Source of the DNA: Rugalucina vietnamica
Lineage: Eukaryota > Mollusca > Bivalvia > Lucinida > Lucinidae
Assembly: GCA_964017185.1 (NCBI GenBank)
Contig: OZ024870.1
Location: 35,046,139-35,110,138 of the forward strand
DNA length: 64,000 nucleotides
Direction: 5' to 3'
Shown here: one piece after another, positions 44,466 to 56,251 of the stretch
Layout: each line of letters starts with the position of its first letter
How positions within the stretch are numbered: position 1 is the first letter of the stretch
The notes under the pieces: generated by a model
Seen by the model: the letters and a program-made list of their open reading frames with translations, nothing else
Told to the model about the DNA's origin: nothing
Databases searched by the model: none
Position numbers and translations under genes: made by a program

Positions 44466-44994
44466 TTGACTACTTAAGTGGAATATTAACAATGCCATTA
44501 GGCTAACAATTGGCTTTGAACAACTGACCTTTGATTTGAATTTTAAGTTCAAACATGATCAAGTCTTCCCTATTTGAATGAAGAAAAACATGAAGCTACT
44601 GATGAAAAAGAATGCACATAGGTCAGTTCCAGCTGATCAACATCTTCAATGTAAAACATGTACATATTCAATGTAAAAACATGCCATGCTGTGGCTCAAA
44701 TGATTCATTGCTTAACATTTACATTGTTCTAAAACCTCCTTAGATGAACCATTAGATGTCCACATGTTTTCATACTTCCATGAACAACATTGTGTCACGC
44801 GACGTGACGTGATCCAAACTTGACGTCAAAAAACATGAATCTCCCCAATCTGATTGGACGTTGTAAACGTCGACGCCGTTCCGCTGTTTGCACACCCACT
44901 GTGTGTAGATTCTTTGTTTGCTTGTAAATGTGACCGCCTTGGTGATTTTTCCACAAGCGATAGAGAGAAATTAATGTAAATATAAGCAATGAGT

Positions 44995-45138
44995 TTAATT
45001 TTTCTGTTGTTCATGGAGCTATGAACCGCAGTGGGTCGCTATAGCAAAGCTTACATGAACCCCTTCGGGGTTCATTCACTTTGCACGCGACCCACTGCGG
45101 TTCATAGCTCCATGAACACCAGAAAAATGAAATTCATT
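44995..45138. repeat. Hairpin element with a TTCG loop
   Basis: Arms around GTTCATGGAGCTATGAACC and GGTTCATAGCTCCATGAAC (about 35 bp, perfect in the core) enclose an inner stem ATGAACCCC TTCG GGGTTCAT. The whole 140-bp block folds into one long hairpin. Confidence 0.85.
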
Positions 45139-45289
45139 TCTTAATATATGACATGATTTATTCTGAAGAACTTGGTCTGATTATATCCGTGGCATTAATG
45201 CCCACTGGTACATAGTTTTGGACATAGGACATAGAAGGCCAGCCTATTGCAGAAGACTAGATAAAGGGGGTATTTAGTGATAATTAAGA

Positions 45290-45670
45290 GATAATTTTGC
45301 TCATTTTTCATAACAACCTATGTTGTGGGGGCTCATTACATCAGGAAAACATGTCCGTGAAATGTGTACCCCCTCAAACCCCACTTTTATATAGCAAAAC
45401 TGGGGTATGCAGGGGCATACCTGTTTTTCTTATTTTTGCTCCAAAACTTAGATTGTGGGTACTCGTTAGAATCGCCTCGGCGAGGCGGTTCTAACGTGTA
45501 CCCACATTCTATGTTTTGAGCCAAAATAAGAAAAATATCAAAATTTTTCAGCTGAAATTTACCAATTTTAAAACTGAAAAAAAAAATCTGTTTATTGCAT
45601 GGGCCAGTTTTCGTAATGAGAATCTCATTGGCGAAGCGATTCTAATGAGCCCCCACAACACCCACTGGCC
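45290..45670. repeat. Larger foldback element
   Basis: TTGTGGGGGCTCATTA near 45322 mirrors TAATGAGCCCCCACAA near 45645. In the middle 45425-45533 is a 50-bp-arm palindrome centred on CGCCTCGGCGAGGCG with TTAGAA/TTCTAA shoulders. A related, interrupted copy is at 58384-59460. Confidence 0.8.
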
Positions 45671-45879
45671 AACTTCTAATTTAAATCATCTAACCATGTA
45701 GATCTATGCTAGCTTATTTTCAATACAATTGCTTGAAAACATATTTTTTAAAACTTATTTCTGTTCACACAGCTGATTGAAATTGATCCCGGATCCGGGG
45801 TTTGTATGCCCGTGGAAATGAAAGAGATAGTGTTCAATACAGTCACAAAAAGGACTGAATTGGCAGGGAAACTGCTCAG

Positions 45880-46366
45880 TGTTCTACAATAATGGACAAC
45901 TTGAAAGAGCCAAAACCATTAAGAGATTGCCACAGGCAGACAAAATCATTAGTGCCATCATTATATACTCCTCAAAAAAAATCTGGTCACCCAAAGTGTT
46001 TCAAAAAACAGCTGGTGAGGGAGTTTTGATAAAACTGGATGACATCTATGCTGATGTCGTCGTGAAAGTTGTGGATTCTAGTAATACCCAAGATATTGAT
46101 GTTGAGTTACCAGAAGCTATAGATGGCAAAACAAAGTTGGAAGACACATTACTCAAACATATAATCAAGTGGAGGAAATGCCGACTCAAAAACATACAAG
46201 GAAAAGCTCTTCGAGAGGTACACCAGTAAGAACTACAGACAATTCGAAGAAAGGGGAAGGAACTGTTGTGAGAAGGACAGTAATGCAAAGCCTATCTTCA
46301 ACACCAAAACAGAGACTTAATAAGAAAACAGCTAATACATCTGATTCACCATCAACAGGACAATAG
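45880..46366 (+). pseudogene. Unidentified coding relic
   Basis: Overlapping frames look protein-like in turn: MDNLKEPKPLRDCHRQTKSL, then DDIYADVVVKVVDSSNTQDI, then TPVRTTDNSKKGEGTVVRRT with a stop after SDSPSTGQ. The switch between frames suggests frameshifts. No domain recognised. It lies just left of a TCTGAA-family end and could be that family's gene. Confidence 0.35.
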
Positions 46367-46369
46367 GTA

Positions 46370-46484
46370 TGGTTTGTTCAGACAATTTCAGATAAAGTTC
46401 AGACAAGATTCAGATTTTAAAACACCTCAGCCAAAGTTCAGACAACTGTTCAGCTAAAATTCAGACACTAATTTTTCATGAGGA
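46370..46484. mobile_element. Right end of a TCTGAA-family element
   Basis: TTCAGA repeats and the end TTTTTCATGAGG match the right end at 42620-42743. No paired left end is seen. Confidence 0.65.
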
Positions 46485-47589
46485 TTTGGCCTATTGGCAA
46501 AAGCTGTTTGGAAAAAAAAATTCTACAAGGCCATGTCTAAAACTTCCTGGATCAGGAAGAAATCTAAAGAAATTTCAAGACAACTGGGTATTCCTCTGGG
46601 AAGAAGAAACAAAGTGATAACCTTCAACAACCAATCAAGACAGTCCAATCAACCCTTTCAGTCAGACACCCAATCTCGTGGTACAAGAGTTGGGGGCTGC
46701 ATCAACTTCAAGCCTAGATGACCAACTAAATACCAAAGAGGTAAATCAATGATCAGAAACAAAGTCGCCTACTATCCAGGTCAAACATGGACACAAGGGT
46801 TGTCATGGATACTGTCACAATGGATCTGGAGGCCACAGAAACTAAAGACACCGGAACAGAGCACCAGTTGTCTGACACTATCCATAAAATCCAAACCAGC
46901 AACACAGGCTAACAATGAGGTCCCTTGTGGTACAACCTTTAATACCCTTGTCAGATTCATATCTGACCCCTATTAGATCTAAAATGTTCTGTCCATCATC
47001 CATATTAGTCACCCATATCAAAGGTGCAGGTTGTATGGTGTGGAACTGTGGCATTCAAAAATTTTATACCATGTTGAAATACACTTTTGTTTAATTAAAA
47101 GTTAAGAATATAATGAAAGTGAATTCTCTTTGTGAAACAAACAATGTGTGAAAAATCCGACAATAAATCAATAGACACGCATACAAAGGGAAATGGATTC
47201 AGTGAAACAAAATATCCGACCTGGACGCACCTAAAATTCCTAAGGGACAATGACATCTGATCCTGCATATCGCACGAGCAAAATCAACATTATTGGTTGC
47301 ATCAGTGGGAGTTTCCTCACCCTGGGGAACAACCGATGGTCAAATTCTGGAAAAGGCACTGTATGGCAGTAATAGTCTTATGTTGAATGTTTGACAGCAT
47401 ATTCTGCAGACACTAGTCCTACAGCTCAAAAAACAATTTTCTGTACAACTGTGTCAAGTGTTTTCCTGAAAACAAGAGAGTCGCTGATTAGAGGCTATAA
47501 AGTAAGATTTGACAATAACTACAAAGTTAAAAATTGTGAAAGTCAAGACGTCAGAAAGATTTCCAAACAACATGACTAAGTCTTCTTTC

Positions 47590-47930
47590 TTACGAGTTCC
47601 AAATTAAATCAGCTTACAGTATGCCATACAGACTGGGCATTCAATAAATAGGAATGAAGTTTTGAATGTAGTACACATAAATCCCTGCAAATCAATGACA
47701 CTCAACAGAGGTGATATCCAAAGACTCAAACCATACAAGGCAATAAAATGTGGAAGTACTGTGAAACATGTTTCTTGTATAATCAACACCCATGACCCAT
47801 TTGCAAAGGGAGACCAACAGAAAGGGAGGGTAGGACCACACAGTTTTTGTTTCATACATGGATGATTATAATCATCCCCAATCAAATGAATTAACAGAGA
47901 GGTATGATCAGACCCTCATTAGCACACTAG
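47590..47930 (+). pseudogene. Possible piggyBac-like transposase relic, central part
   Basis: LNRGDIQRLKPYKAIKCGST followed by INTHDPF resembles the lysine-rich RGE/W-K...STxHDP region of piggyBac transposases, and DDYNHPQSNELTERYDQ resembles the YNxxMxGVDxxDQ motif, in different frames. An earlier stretch (RGYKVRFDNNY near 47494) may match the FDNFY motif. Each piece alone is weak. Confidence 0.35.
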
Positions 47931-48195
47931 TGCCAATGAAGAACAAGATGACAGGGAAAAATATGTGGAACCTGCCCTGCATACATGTGATACATCTTGG
48001 ATGCCAAATAGGGAGATTTGAAATTTTTGGTAGGGAGATTTGGGTCTGAAATAGGAAGGTTTTTTATCGACAAAATTAAACTATATTTTAACGCGGCATA
48101 GCAACATATTCTAAGGAAAGAATTTCCAAAAATAAATGATCAGATTATATACACACTTAAGTTTTTTATTCCTGACCACTGCATATTATGCAACC

Positions 48196-48232
48196 CCCCC
48201 CCCCCCCCCCCAAAAAAAAAAAAAAAAAAATA
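48196..48232. repeat. Homopolymer C then A run
   Basis: About 18 C followed by about 18 A; its length is prone to sequencing error. Confidence 0.9.
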
Positions 48233-48239
48233 GTGTGTG

Positions 48240-49580
48240 TATAGACATCGATAGATACAGTTTCTGTAGGAGTACATGTGGGTGGGGAAGCATATGGATG
48301 GTGCATTTACTGGGTAAAATAAATGAAAAGTATAATAACCCAACTCAGATAGTCTATACAAAAGAATAAATCAAGTCAAGTTTAGTGTAATTCTAATGTT
48401 CCATTTATTTCAAATCATTTTACAAACGATAAAACGTCCCCTAGTTCAAACAATTTCAACATGTCAACTGGCTATCCAAAACGAAAGTAAATTTTACCAG
48501 TGAGCATGCTCATACCTAAATGGTGTTACAGTAAAGCGTTCGCCACACAAAGTTATCCGGATGTAAATAGTTTCCTCAATATTGGGTACTGCATGTAAAT
48601 GTTAAATTCCTGATGTGTAAAATACTGTGTATAAAAAGTCAAACAATGTTAAAGTGTTAAATGTATTGTTTGAATTGATATTTGCTTATTGTTGATCAGA
48701 TACAATGATCGTTTATAAGGCATTAAACAAGGTTCCGTTTTATAACTGGTTCTGTATGTGATAATCATTAATGATAATTTTATACATTAAGAAATAAAAT
48801 AGATCACAGTTTTGTGGTGAATTCCTTTAATTATTAATCATTAATTAAATTGTTATTTTTTGTGACACAATTCATTGCCACCGTAGTGTGACAGATTGGC
48901 TGTATTAATTAGATTACTGTTTTAACTGACTTCACTATTGTGAAAACATGTTTTGTCAAACAATACAATAACCTGCTTGGGAATTATTCGGATCAGTGAT
49001 TTGAAAACAAAGCTACTTATCGAAGCAATGTTACGCAACATTGCTCAACCTTCACATAACACCTTCTCAATCTGACACCTTATGATAATAACACTGTGTC
49101 AGTTCAATGTTAGTTAGGTGCTGTAAACACTCTACTAAGCTCACTGTTTGTTATGTGCTGTAAACACACTTCAACTCGATCTTTTCAAGAAAAATACATA
49201 ATCGTTGGTTGGGGAAAAAAAGTGATAGGATTTTTTTCTTTGTCGGGTTTTTCGTTACTATATCGGGTCGGCGGAAAAGGGACAAGAATATCGGGAGATT
49301 CACGATCAGTCGGGAGATATCACATGTATGCTGCCCTGTTGGCATATCAGACAGCCCAACAGAAAAGTATGAGACAGACTTCATTCTTCTTATTTTTCTG
49401 GAAACTGTTTCTTCCTATGTTTAGCAGTAACAAAACTTTCACAGAAAATCATAAAATTGTCTACAAAAATTAAAATAAATGCACAGAAAAATCAACAACA
49501 ATTATTTTCAATGTGTCTCTAATTCTTCAGTTGTTTCCCCTGATCTATTTATAGATATGGTATCTGTAATATTTTCCACA
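48240..49580. other. Non-coding stretch
   Basis: No gene or repeat family recognised. Confidence 0.4.
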
Positions 49581-49584
49581 GAAA

Positions 49585-49648
49585 ACGTGAAGCATTTTAC
49601 AAATCTACAAACTTTTACTACTACTTTGTAGATTTGTAAAATGCTTCC
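49585..49648. repeat. Perfect short hairpin
   Basis: GAAGCATTTTACAAATCTAC and its reverse complement are separated by a 13-20 base loop (CTTTTACTACTAC). Confidence 0.85.
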
Positions 49649-50779
49649 CACCTACTTTATTTTCATTTCTATGCTTTGAGTCTGAAAAGAACTAAAATAA
49701 CGCAGTTTTTCATTCATTTGCTGTCCTTGCTGACTTTTCATTTTCGACCAGTGCCTCAATGCAAGTCATTCCAGTCAGTGTCAAGGTATCATGGACCACC
49801 AACGGGAACATCCTGTCTACGATAGAGGATCTAAGACCACTGCCTGGGAACTGTGTACAAAAAGATCTGTCTCAAAGGTGGAAAATGGATGCCATGGAGG
49901 CAAAGACCAAACATGTTGACAGAAATTCATCTGGTGTTTTGGATTCCAATTTAAAGTGACTGGAAAACCACGACAAAAATAAAAGACAAAACTGACAATT
50001 ATGATTTTCTGTAAATTCATAATTTAATGTAGAGTCAGTAGTTTTTAGTTGGAACCATATGATGTACGAATGTATGCCAACTTTAAACAAGTTTTACTGT
50101 TGCCTATGCAATTGAGTACCCTATTGGGTGCCCCTTCTAGTTCACCTCCATGTATGTTGGAATATAACAGTTTTACTGAATGTGGAAAGTTCCTTCCAGG
50201 ATAGTGCTAAAATTACATAATGTTCTAGTCTGTGTTTAATGGCTCCTAATAGTGCCAGACTAGTCTTTTCTGCTTGATAGAATTATTATATTCTTCGACT
50301 CCTTCAGTGGATAAAAACTGGTGTATGTTGTTCCTGTGATATCAGCACTATGTGGACCACTTTCAGTGGAATTTGTTTTGTTGGACTTCTTACAAGTGTG
50401 CAGGAGCCAATGTTACATGTGAAATAGACTCCATTACCTTGTGCTGGAGCTTAAATAAGTTATAGGACTTCATATTATGTTGGAGCTGGAATATTTAAAC
50501 CTTGTGTTAGCTATAAAATATGTTATAATGTGCTGTTTTTAAGGTTTAAATTGCTTACTTACTGGAGCTGGAATATAATATGTGTGTGTGTTCAATTATA
50601 ATTATATGTGCTGTTATCAAAATTTTTTTATGTCCGACATATGTGGAGGAAGTATATTATTGAAAAAATTTGGACAAATTAGCCATTATTATATAATTAT
50701 TAATTATGATGTTTTGTTGCTCTCTCACATGTCCAAACATTTTTCAATTATATAGTTTAATGTACCCATAATAGAGGAT
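49649..50779 (+). other. No clear gene; one short exon-like frame
   Basis: 49759-49959 reads MQVIPVSVKVSWTTNGNILS onward to a stop after an acceptor-like tttcgacCAG. No domain recognised. The remainder is AT-rich. Confidence 0.3.
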
Positions 50780-50866
50780 CTTTCACGAGTGGTCATTTCA
50801 TATGAAATTTATTAAACGAGCCTTCGGCGAGTTTAATAAATTTAATATGAAATGACCACGAGTGTA
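50780..50866. repeat. Hairpin element with CTTCGG loop
   Basis: GGTCATTTCATATGAAATTT and its mirror enclose ATTAAACGAGC CTTCG GCGAGTTTAAT. Like 44995-45138 it has a TTCG-type turn. The next 200 bp contain several ACGTCA/TGACGT sites. Confidence 0.8.
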
Positions 50867-51341
50867 AGATTCGTTTTATCATATGACTTTAAAAAATAGG
50901 ATTTTATCGCCTTCGAAGTGGACATACTTTTACTGAAAATTTACATTGTTGTTACGGACGTCGTAAATGACGTTACGTAATCCCGCAAAAGTGTTAATAC
51001 ATATGCGGTCATATGATTTTTATGACATGACGTTATCCACTGGACAACAGCGACGTCATATGATAAAGCTTTGTTTTAGTGTTTTTTTTTTTTTTTTTGT
51101 TTTTTTTTTGCTATTCTTGTTTCGCAACACCTAGCAGTTTCAGGACCCACTTGAAGCTAGGTGGTGTTGCCCCTTAATGTGGAAGTCAAATATGGACAAT
51201 TACTTTCTTTAGTTCCCCTAAATTATTTGTAGATCTGAATGATTTAGGTGTCGGTGTGACTGGTACATTGCGCGCAAACCGGAAAGGTGTACCTCAAGCA
51301 ATAAAAGACAATTAAGTTGCCAAAGGGGAGACAGTACTGTT

Positions 51342-51658
51342 AAGGCTACAGTGGGGACAGCACTTCCTTCAGAAAATCACCGGTGCAGGGAAAAAAAAAA
51401 GAATATAACTCGGTCATGTGTTGTATGTGTCCCAGTAGACAGGGAGCTTCTAGCATGTGTTGGGCAGAAACGAAAACGACCTGGACATGAATCATCATAT
51501 CAGTGTGAGAAATGTACAACAGCTCTATGTGTAGAGCCTAATGGTTCAAACTGTATCACACCCAGAAAGACTTCAAATCTGCATACAAAGCAGCAAAACC
51601 AAACGAAAATGACAAAAATGAGAAAATGTTGCACCTGTGTCAGGTGTGCCTTTATTGA
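51342..51658 (+). pseudogene. piggyBac-like transposase C-terminus with zinc ribbon
   Basis: RLQWGQHFLQKITGAG, then (after a frameshift in an A-run) TRSCVVCVPV...KRKRPGHESSYQCEKCTTALC, then (another frame) FKLYHTQKDFKSAYKA ending MLHLCQVCLY, stop. The CxxC ... CxxCxxxLC ... F.LYHT pattern is that of the cysteine-rich C-terminal domain of piggyBac transposases. At least two frameshifts make it a relic. The DDD catalytic core is not assembled here; 47590-47930 may be another part of the same copy. Confidence 0.6.
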
Positions 51659-51888
51659 AGCAAGAGTATAGATAACTGACAATACTGATCTGGGAATGCA
51701 CAGGATGTTTCTAAGTCACAAGGAAGGTTTGTGCATGCTTGATGTGTTTAACCTTGTTTAATATTTAAAGTTTCTTTAATATTATATAATTATTATTAAG
51801 AACAGCTCATTGCTACTATGGTACTTGTAGCTTTTTCCAATCTATTATTGTCCGTGTATTATTATTTAAATTACGAACATGTGCTTTT

Positions 51889-52158
51889 TTGGTTGTTGTT
51901 TTTTTTCATAAATCGAAGTATAGATGTTGCTTTTATAGGCATTATACGAATCTTAGAGAGAGCGGTATCCTCACTCTTTCTTCTGAGTCACTGCTTCAGA
52001 AATATAAGAACTGTGCGAAACAGAAACCAGGCATAAGCCACAAACTTATAAAATTGATGACACACAAGGCGACCAGGTTTGGGGTGGAAAGCCAGGACAA
52101 AAAAAAAGAGAACGCAGCTAATGCAAAAATTTGGCATTATTTTTCATTTCAGTGCTAA
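51889..52158 (+). other. Exon-like open frame, unknown
   Basis: RCCFYRHYTNLRESGILTLS and LLQKYKNCAKQKPGISHKLI look protein-like. No acceptor or donor is convincing and no family is recognised. Confidence 0.25.
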
Positions 52159-52424
52159 GTTATGTTGGTGAGGCACACCTTGGCGTACAAATGAAATAAG
52201 TGACACTGGAGAGGTGCATGCCAACTGCAAAGTCTGCCACAAAGCTGGAACTCAACTTAATAGAATTCATAATTCCGGAAGACCTTATGCAGACTGGCGT
52301 TTCCGTTTATGGAAATACCCAGTTTCGATTAAAAAGCATGCCCAGCAGCATGGTTGCAGCACTGAAACTAAGGCCTGACTTTTTTTATTTTCTGGTTCTC
52401 GGGAGCGCCGACCCTATTTTTTCG

Positions 52425-53110
52425 GTAGCACGACAACTCACTGACAGACAACTGACCGAATAACAACTCGCTGACAAAAACTCATCGACAGACAAAAACT
52501 CACAGACAAACCAACTCACCGACAACGACAAGTCACCGACACGTCAATTCAACGACAAACGCCTATTATATTCCTATGCAATTATTGTTTGAACATTATG
52601 TTATCTCATGGAGGTATCAGATTATAGCTTCATGGTTATCTTAAGTTTGTGCCAAGATATTAACCAAATATCTCTCGAATATATCTTTCTTTCGCATTAG
52701 AATTTGATTCTGCAGCCAGTTGTCAGTTGGTTTACATGTAGGTATGCTTTCGTTTTTGTTTATTATTCACAAAGTAAAAGTGTCTACGTTTGCCGCATGC
52801 TGATGCGACGTTTGACTTGTAACGATCATGCTGCTGTAAATGACTCAGTGATAAACATGTTTTGTCTCCATATTACCTAAATGTGGACTAATAAAAAGCT
52901 TAAAATCATTAAATGTTTCGTTTCCAATTGTTTTATGACATTCTCTGTCGATCAGTGTTGGTGAGTGTCGGCGAATTTTCTCATTCTCTGTCGGTGACTT
53001 GTCCAGTCTGTCAGTAGTCGTGTCGGTGAGTTGGTTGTCGGTGAATATTTGCTGTCGGTGAGTTGTCATGTCGGCCAGTTGTCTGTCGGTGAGTTGTCAT
53101 AGATTCATTT
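52425..53110. mobile_element. Inverted arrays of an ACTCACCGACA-type motif
   Basis: 52430-52560 repeats CAACTCACCGACA-like units on the plus strand; 52940-53105 repeats their reverse complement (TGTCGGTGAGTTG). The middle is ordinary AT-rich sequence. This is the structure of a foldback element whose inverted ends are themselves short tandem repeats. No target duplication is clear. Confidence 0.75.
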
Positions 53111-53353
53111 TTTCAAAAACTGGAATAAAAATAAAATTGCTCTCGCTCAATTTTATTTTTTTTATTGCCGCCGATCGTAATTTTCCGCCCCATAGCGAAA
53201 TAAAATACCGGACATTTTTCGCGGGAGAGTTGTGTGCTGAAACACCGTCAAGGCGATAATTTACCTGCGCACCGGAGTATCCGTGTCTTCAAAGACACTT
53301 GGCGATTCTGTATTAGTAGAAACGTATGTATCAACAAGCATTTCTTAACATTG

Positions 53354-53602
53354 ACGCAGGAAGCATGGCCGACTCGGACTCGGAATCTTACTTTAAGATT
53401 TCAATTCATTCTCTTGAAAAGAAATATGAAAGAAATGAAATCAGGCTGATAGATCTGAATACAATTATCGGGGAGTTCCTTTCCTCATTCATTCAAGAAC
53501 AAAATGAAAACGAAGTTATCATTAAGCGAGTCAAATGCGGAGCCGACTTCGAAGTCAAACTACAGACACCAATGTCTGTCATTCACAGCTTTGGGTATAA
53601 AT
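53354..53602 (+). CDS. First-exon-like frame MADSDSESYF
   Basis: ATG at about 53365 in good context (gcaggaagcATGGCC) opens MADSDSESYFKISIHSLEKK and then YERNEIRLIDLNTIIGEFLS, ending near a donor-like TTTGG|GTATAA. The composition is that of a soluble acidic-then-helical protein. GC-richer 5' sequence precedes it. No domain recognised. It sits inside a TIR element, so it may be the element's own gene start or a captured host exon. Confidence 0.4.
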
Positions 53603-54764
53603 ATTTTACAGTTCTCTTCCAATTTTGCCATTGACCATATCTACAAAAATTGCTGGTTTCCAGCTTGTAAATATTAATCAAGCCACCCATCCAGGCTGAG
53701 GTAATTGCCCATGTCTGCATTAATTGGTTTCCAGCTTGCAAACAATCAAGCCCCACCCCAGCAGAGGTAATTAACCCTGTCTGCATTAATTGCTGGTTTC
53801 CAGCTTGCAGACAATTAATTAATATTGGAAAAACACAGGTATTATAAATCAGCAACCCCCAATATTTTCTGATTGTTTTCAAGCAGATGCCCTGTAAACC
53901 CCACTTCCCTGTAAAAATGGTGTTTACCAGGGTATTCATCATATAGGCTTGTTATCCTGATGTAAGTCAGCATAAAAGTGTTTTCTAGTTATACAAAAAT
54001 ACTAGTCAGCATAAAGTGTTTTCTAGTCCTATCTGATTACATTCTACACTGGAAAGTATGTCTTTTTATTGTGTGACCCAAGACACCTTGAAATAAACCT
54101 AGTCATAGATTAAGACCAAAAAAAAAAAAAAAAATTGCAATTTTCTTATTTTTATTTTTATTTCGACTGTAAGGTTTTTCAGCTTATATTTTTATTTTTA
54201 TTTTCTCCTCCTATCCAAACTTTAGTCAAAAATCTCCCCAGAACCAGAAAATAAAAAAAGTCTGGCCTAAGGTCAGGTCTATATTTGCATTATTTTTGTG
54301 TTAATATAATTATATCATAAGTAGTGACCATGCTAGTGTAAAAACAATTTTTCACTAAATTAATTTCATTCAGTGGGAAATGAATTAATTGGGTCAGTGA
54401 CAACAAACATTCAGTTTAAAGAAATGTACTTTTCAATTTCATTTCATTTAAAAACAGAAGGCAGGTCAGTGAAGTGTTTAAAAGACCATGCATGGAAGTG
54501 TAACTTAACTAGAACATTCTTGTTTTTGTAACAGGCCATGTGTTCAATACATTTCCAGAAGCAACTAAGGAAGACAAAGAAAATGCATGAAAAGACATCG
54601 TCAAGAAACCCCAAAACATTCAAAATGGGAAATGTCAGCTGGAATAAACCCTTCAAGTCACACATTCAAGAAGGTTGGGACGGATGAAAGATGGGTAAGG
54701 AGAACAAAAATACTTTTAAGGTTGGCCTTACATTTGATTATATATCGTGTAGAGTCCTAGAGCA

Positions 54765-55095
54765 AGACACTATTAGACATTTTTCACTTTTGAACGTATA
54801 TGCTGCTGGCGCTTGCGGTTATGACTTTCAGTGTGATGGGGGACGACTCGTGAGGGCATATTTGAGACGAAGACGAGGGACGATATGAAGAATTACTTAG
54901 TCAAAACTATCAATAGCCCGACGAAGACGAATTAAGTAAGAGAGTCAAAAAATGAAATAGTCTAGGACGTGTAGCTGTGTAGCTCAGTAGGTAGCGTTCT
55001 TGGAATTGAAAGCGAAAGGTCGTGGGTTCGAGTCCCGGACGGATCACTTTTTTTTCTTTTCTTTATTTGTCTCTCTTGTGACAAAAAGCTTTGGA
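54765..55095 (+). repeat. SINE-3: repeat with an internal tRNA-like module
   Basis: Homologous to 62690-63035 on the other strand. Upstream part: CTTTTGAACGTATATGCTGC, GGACGACTCGTGAGGGCAT. Then a tRNA-like module with A box TAGCTCAGTAGG and B box GGTTCGAGTCC, both perfect Pol III consensus, followed by a T-run and GTGACAAAAAGC. Acceptor and D stems do not pair, so it is not a working tRNA gene. Unusually, the tRNA-like part lies in the 3' half. Confidence 0.75.
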
Positions 55096-55245
55096 AATAA
55101 AACATATATTATCAGCTGATTATCTTTTTTGGCAAATGCAAGAATCATGAAATGCCCTACTACATTAAATTTTTAAATCGTAAAGGAATTGAAGTTTGAG
55201 ACGGCAGCCCACATGTATGTTTTCTCTTGTATTGGGAGCTCGATC

Positions 55246-55249
<4 letters not shown>

Positions 55250-55287
<38 letters not shown>

Positions 55288-55495
55288 ATTCAGTTTAACG
55301 TCCCTTTCAAGATTATTTCAGCTCATATGAGACGGGCCAATTAGTAGGTGGGGCGAAAACGGGAGAACCACGAGAAAAACCACCTGACACACCCGCAAGC
55401 AGAACTTGGCTTGACTCACATGTGCCCAGAGCGGGGCTCGAACCCACACCAGACACAGCGGTGAGATGATCGAATGGTTAAGTGCGATAAGATCG
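55250..55495 (-). repeat. SINE-2 with long oligo-A tail
   Basis: Minus strand: head with B box GGGTTCGAGCCCC, GGTTCTCCCGTTTTCGCCCC, GTTAAACTGAATC, then about 36 A (T-run at 55250-55286). The best-preserved copy. Confidence 0.88.
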
Positions 55496-55654
55496 TATTT
55501 TTGTATAAGAGCTGATCTATCCTCACGTCAATATTTCTTTCTGGGAGACATGAAAATATGAATATACTGAACGTTTGTACAGGCATAATGTGGCTAGGAT
55601 AAGTTAGCCATCCTGAACGACCTAAAAATGTTTTCCGCGGCTCAAATAGTACAC

Positions 55655-55870
55655 TGTATAGTGTACATGTAAAGATATATGTATATCTATTAGGTGTAAG
55701 ACCTACAGTTCCACGTGCTGTCTCGTGAGAGAACATAATTTATTTTGGCATGTTTATACATGTATTTCAAACAGATACTCGAAATCGTGATGTTATTTAT
55801 TCGGTTGATGTTTCGTTTTGAGTCCATTAGACAATCATCTGCAAGGCATAAGTGCGATATCCTAGCTACA
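55655..55870 (+). repeat. Repeat inverted at 61905-62105
   Basis: CAGTTCCACGTGCTGTCTCG and GTTTTGAGTCCATTAGACA recur in reverse orientation at 61905-62105. Together with the SINE-3 pair this suggests one ~1.1-kb repeat in two inverted copies, each with its own SINE-2. Confidence 0.7.
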
Positions 55871-56251
55871 TTTTGCAAAGCCATACAAATAAGTTGAGGA
55901 TTTGTAGACCTTCCACAGTATTTCAGCATTTTAAATGCGATAATTACGATTTTTGGGATGTTTTCAGCCTTCTCATTAGCAGGCGGCAGGAGGCTATATT
56001 GCCTTCTATTATGAATGTTCAGCCTCCTACTTTTCATATATTCACAGTGTATTTCTTTTAAATGACCCTATTTTTGCCTTCTACTTGAAGTTTTCAGCCT
56101 GTTACTTCAAAAGTTAGTGAAAAGGCTGTGTTTTTCAAGTCAAAGGCTTTCTTTCTGATCCTCATTTATGCTCTTGAATTATGCATGATGTTTATCTGTT
56201 TGAATTCAAATAAATATAATTACACTTCAAACTAAAACAATATTATTTTCA

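Larger units (their letters stand above)
52367..54272. mobile_element. 1.9-kb TIR element carrying an exon
   Basis: CTAAGGCCTGACTTTTTTTA at the left mirrors TAAAAAAAGTCTGGCCTTAG-like text at the right (about 40 bp, few mismatches, including TTTTCTGGTTCT/AGAACCAGAAAA). The right end is shared with 1771-1786 and 36552-36567. Inside are an inverted short-motif array (52425-53110) and a first-exon-like frame (53354-53602). Confidence 0.7.

Noticed and set aside
54975-55046. A functional tRNA gene
   Set aside because: A and B boxes are perfect but acceptor and D stems do not pair, and the sequence is part of a dispersed repeat with a second copy.
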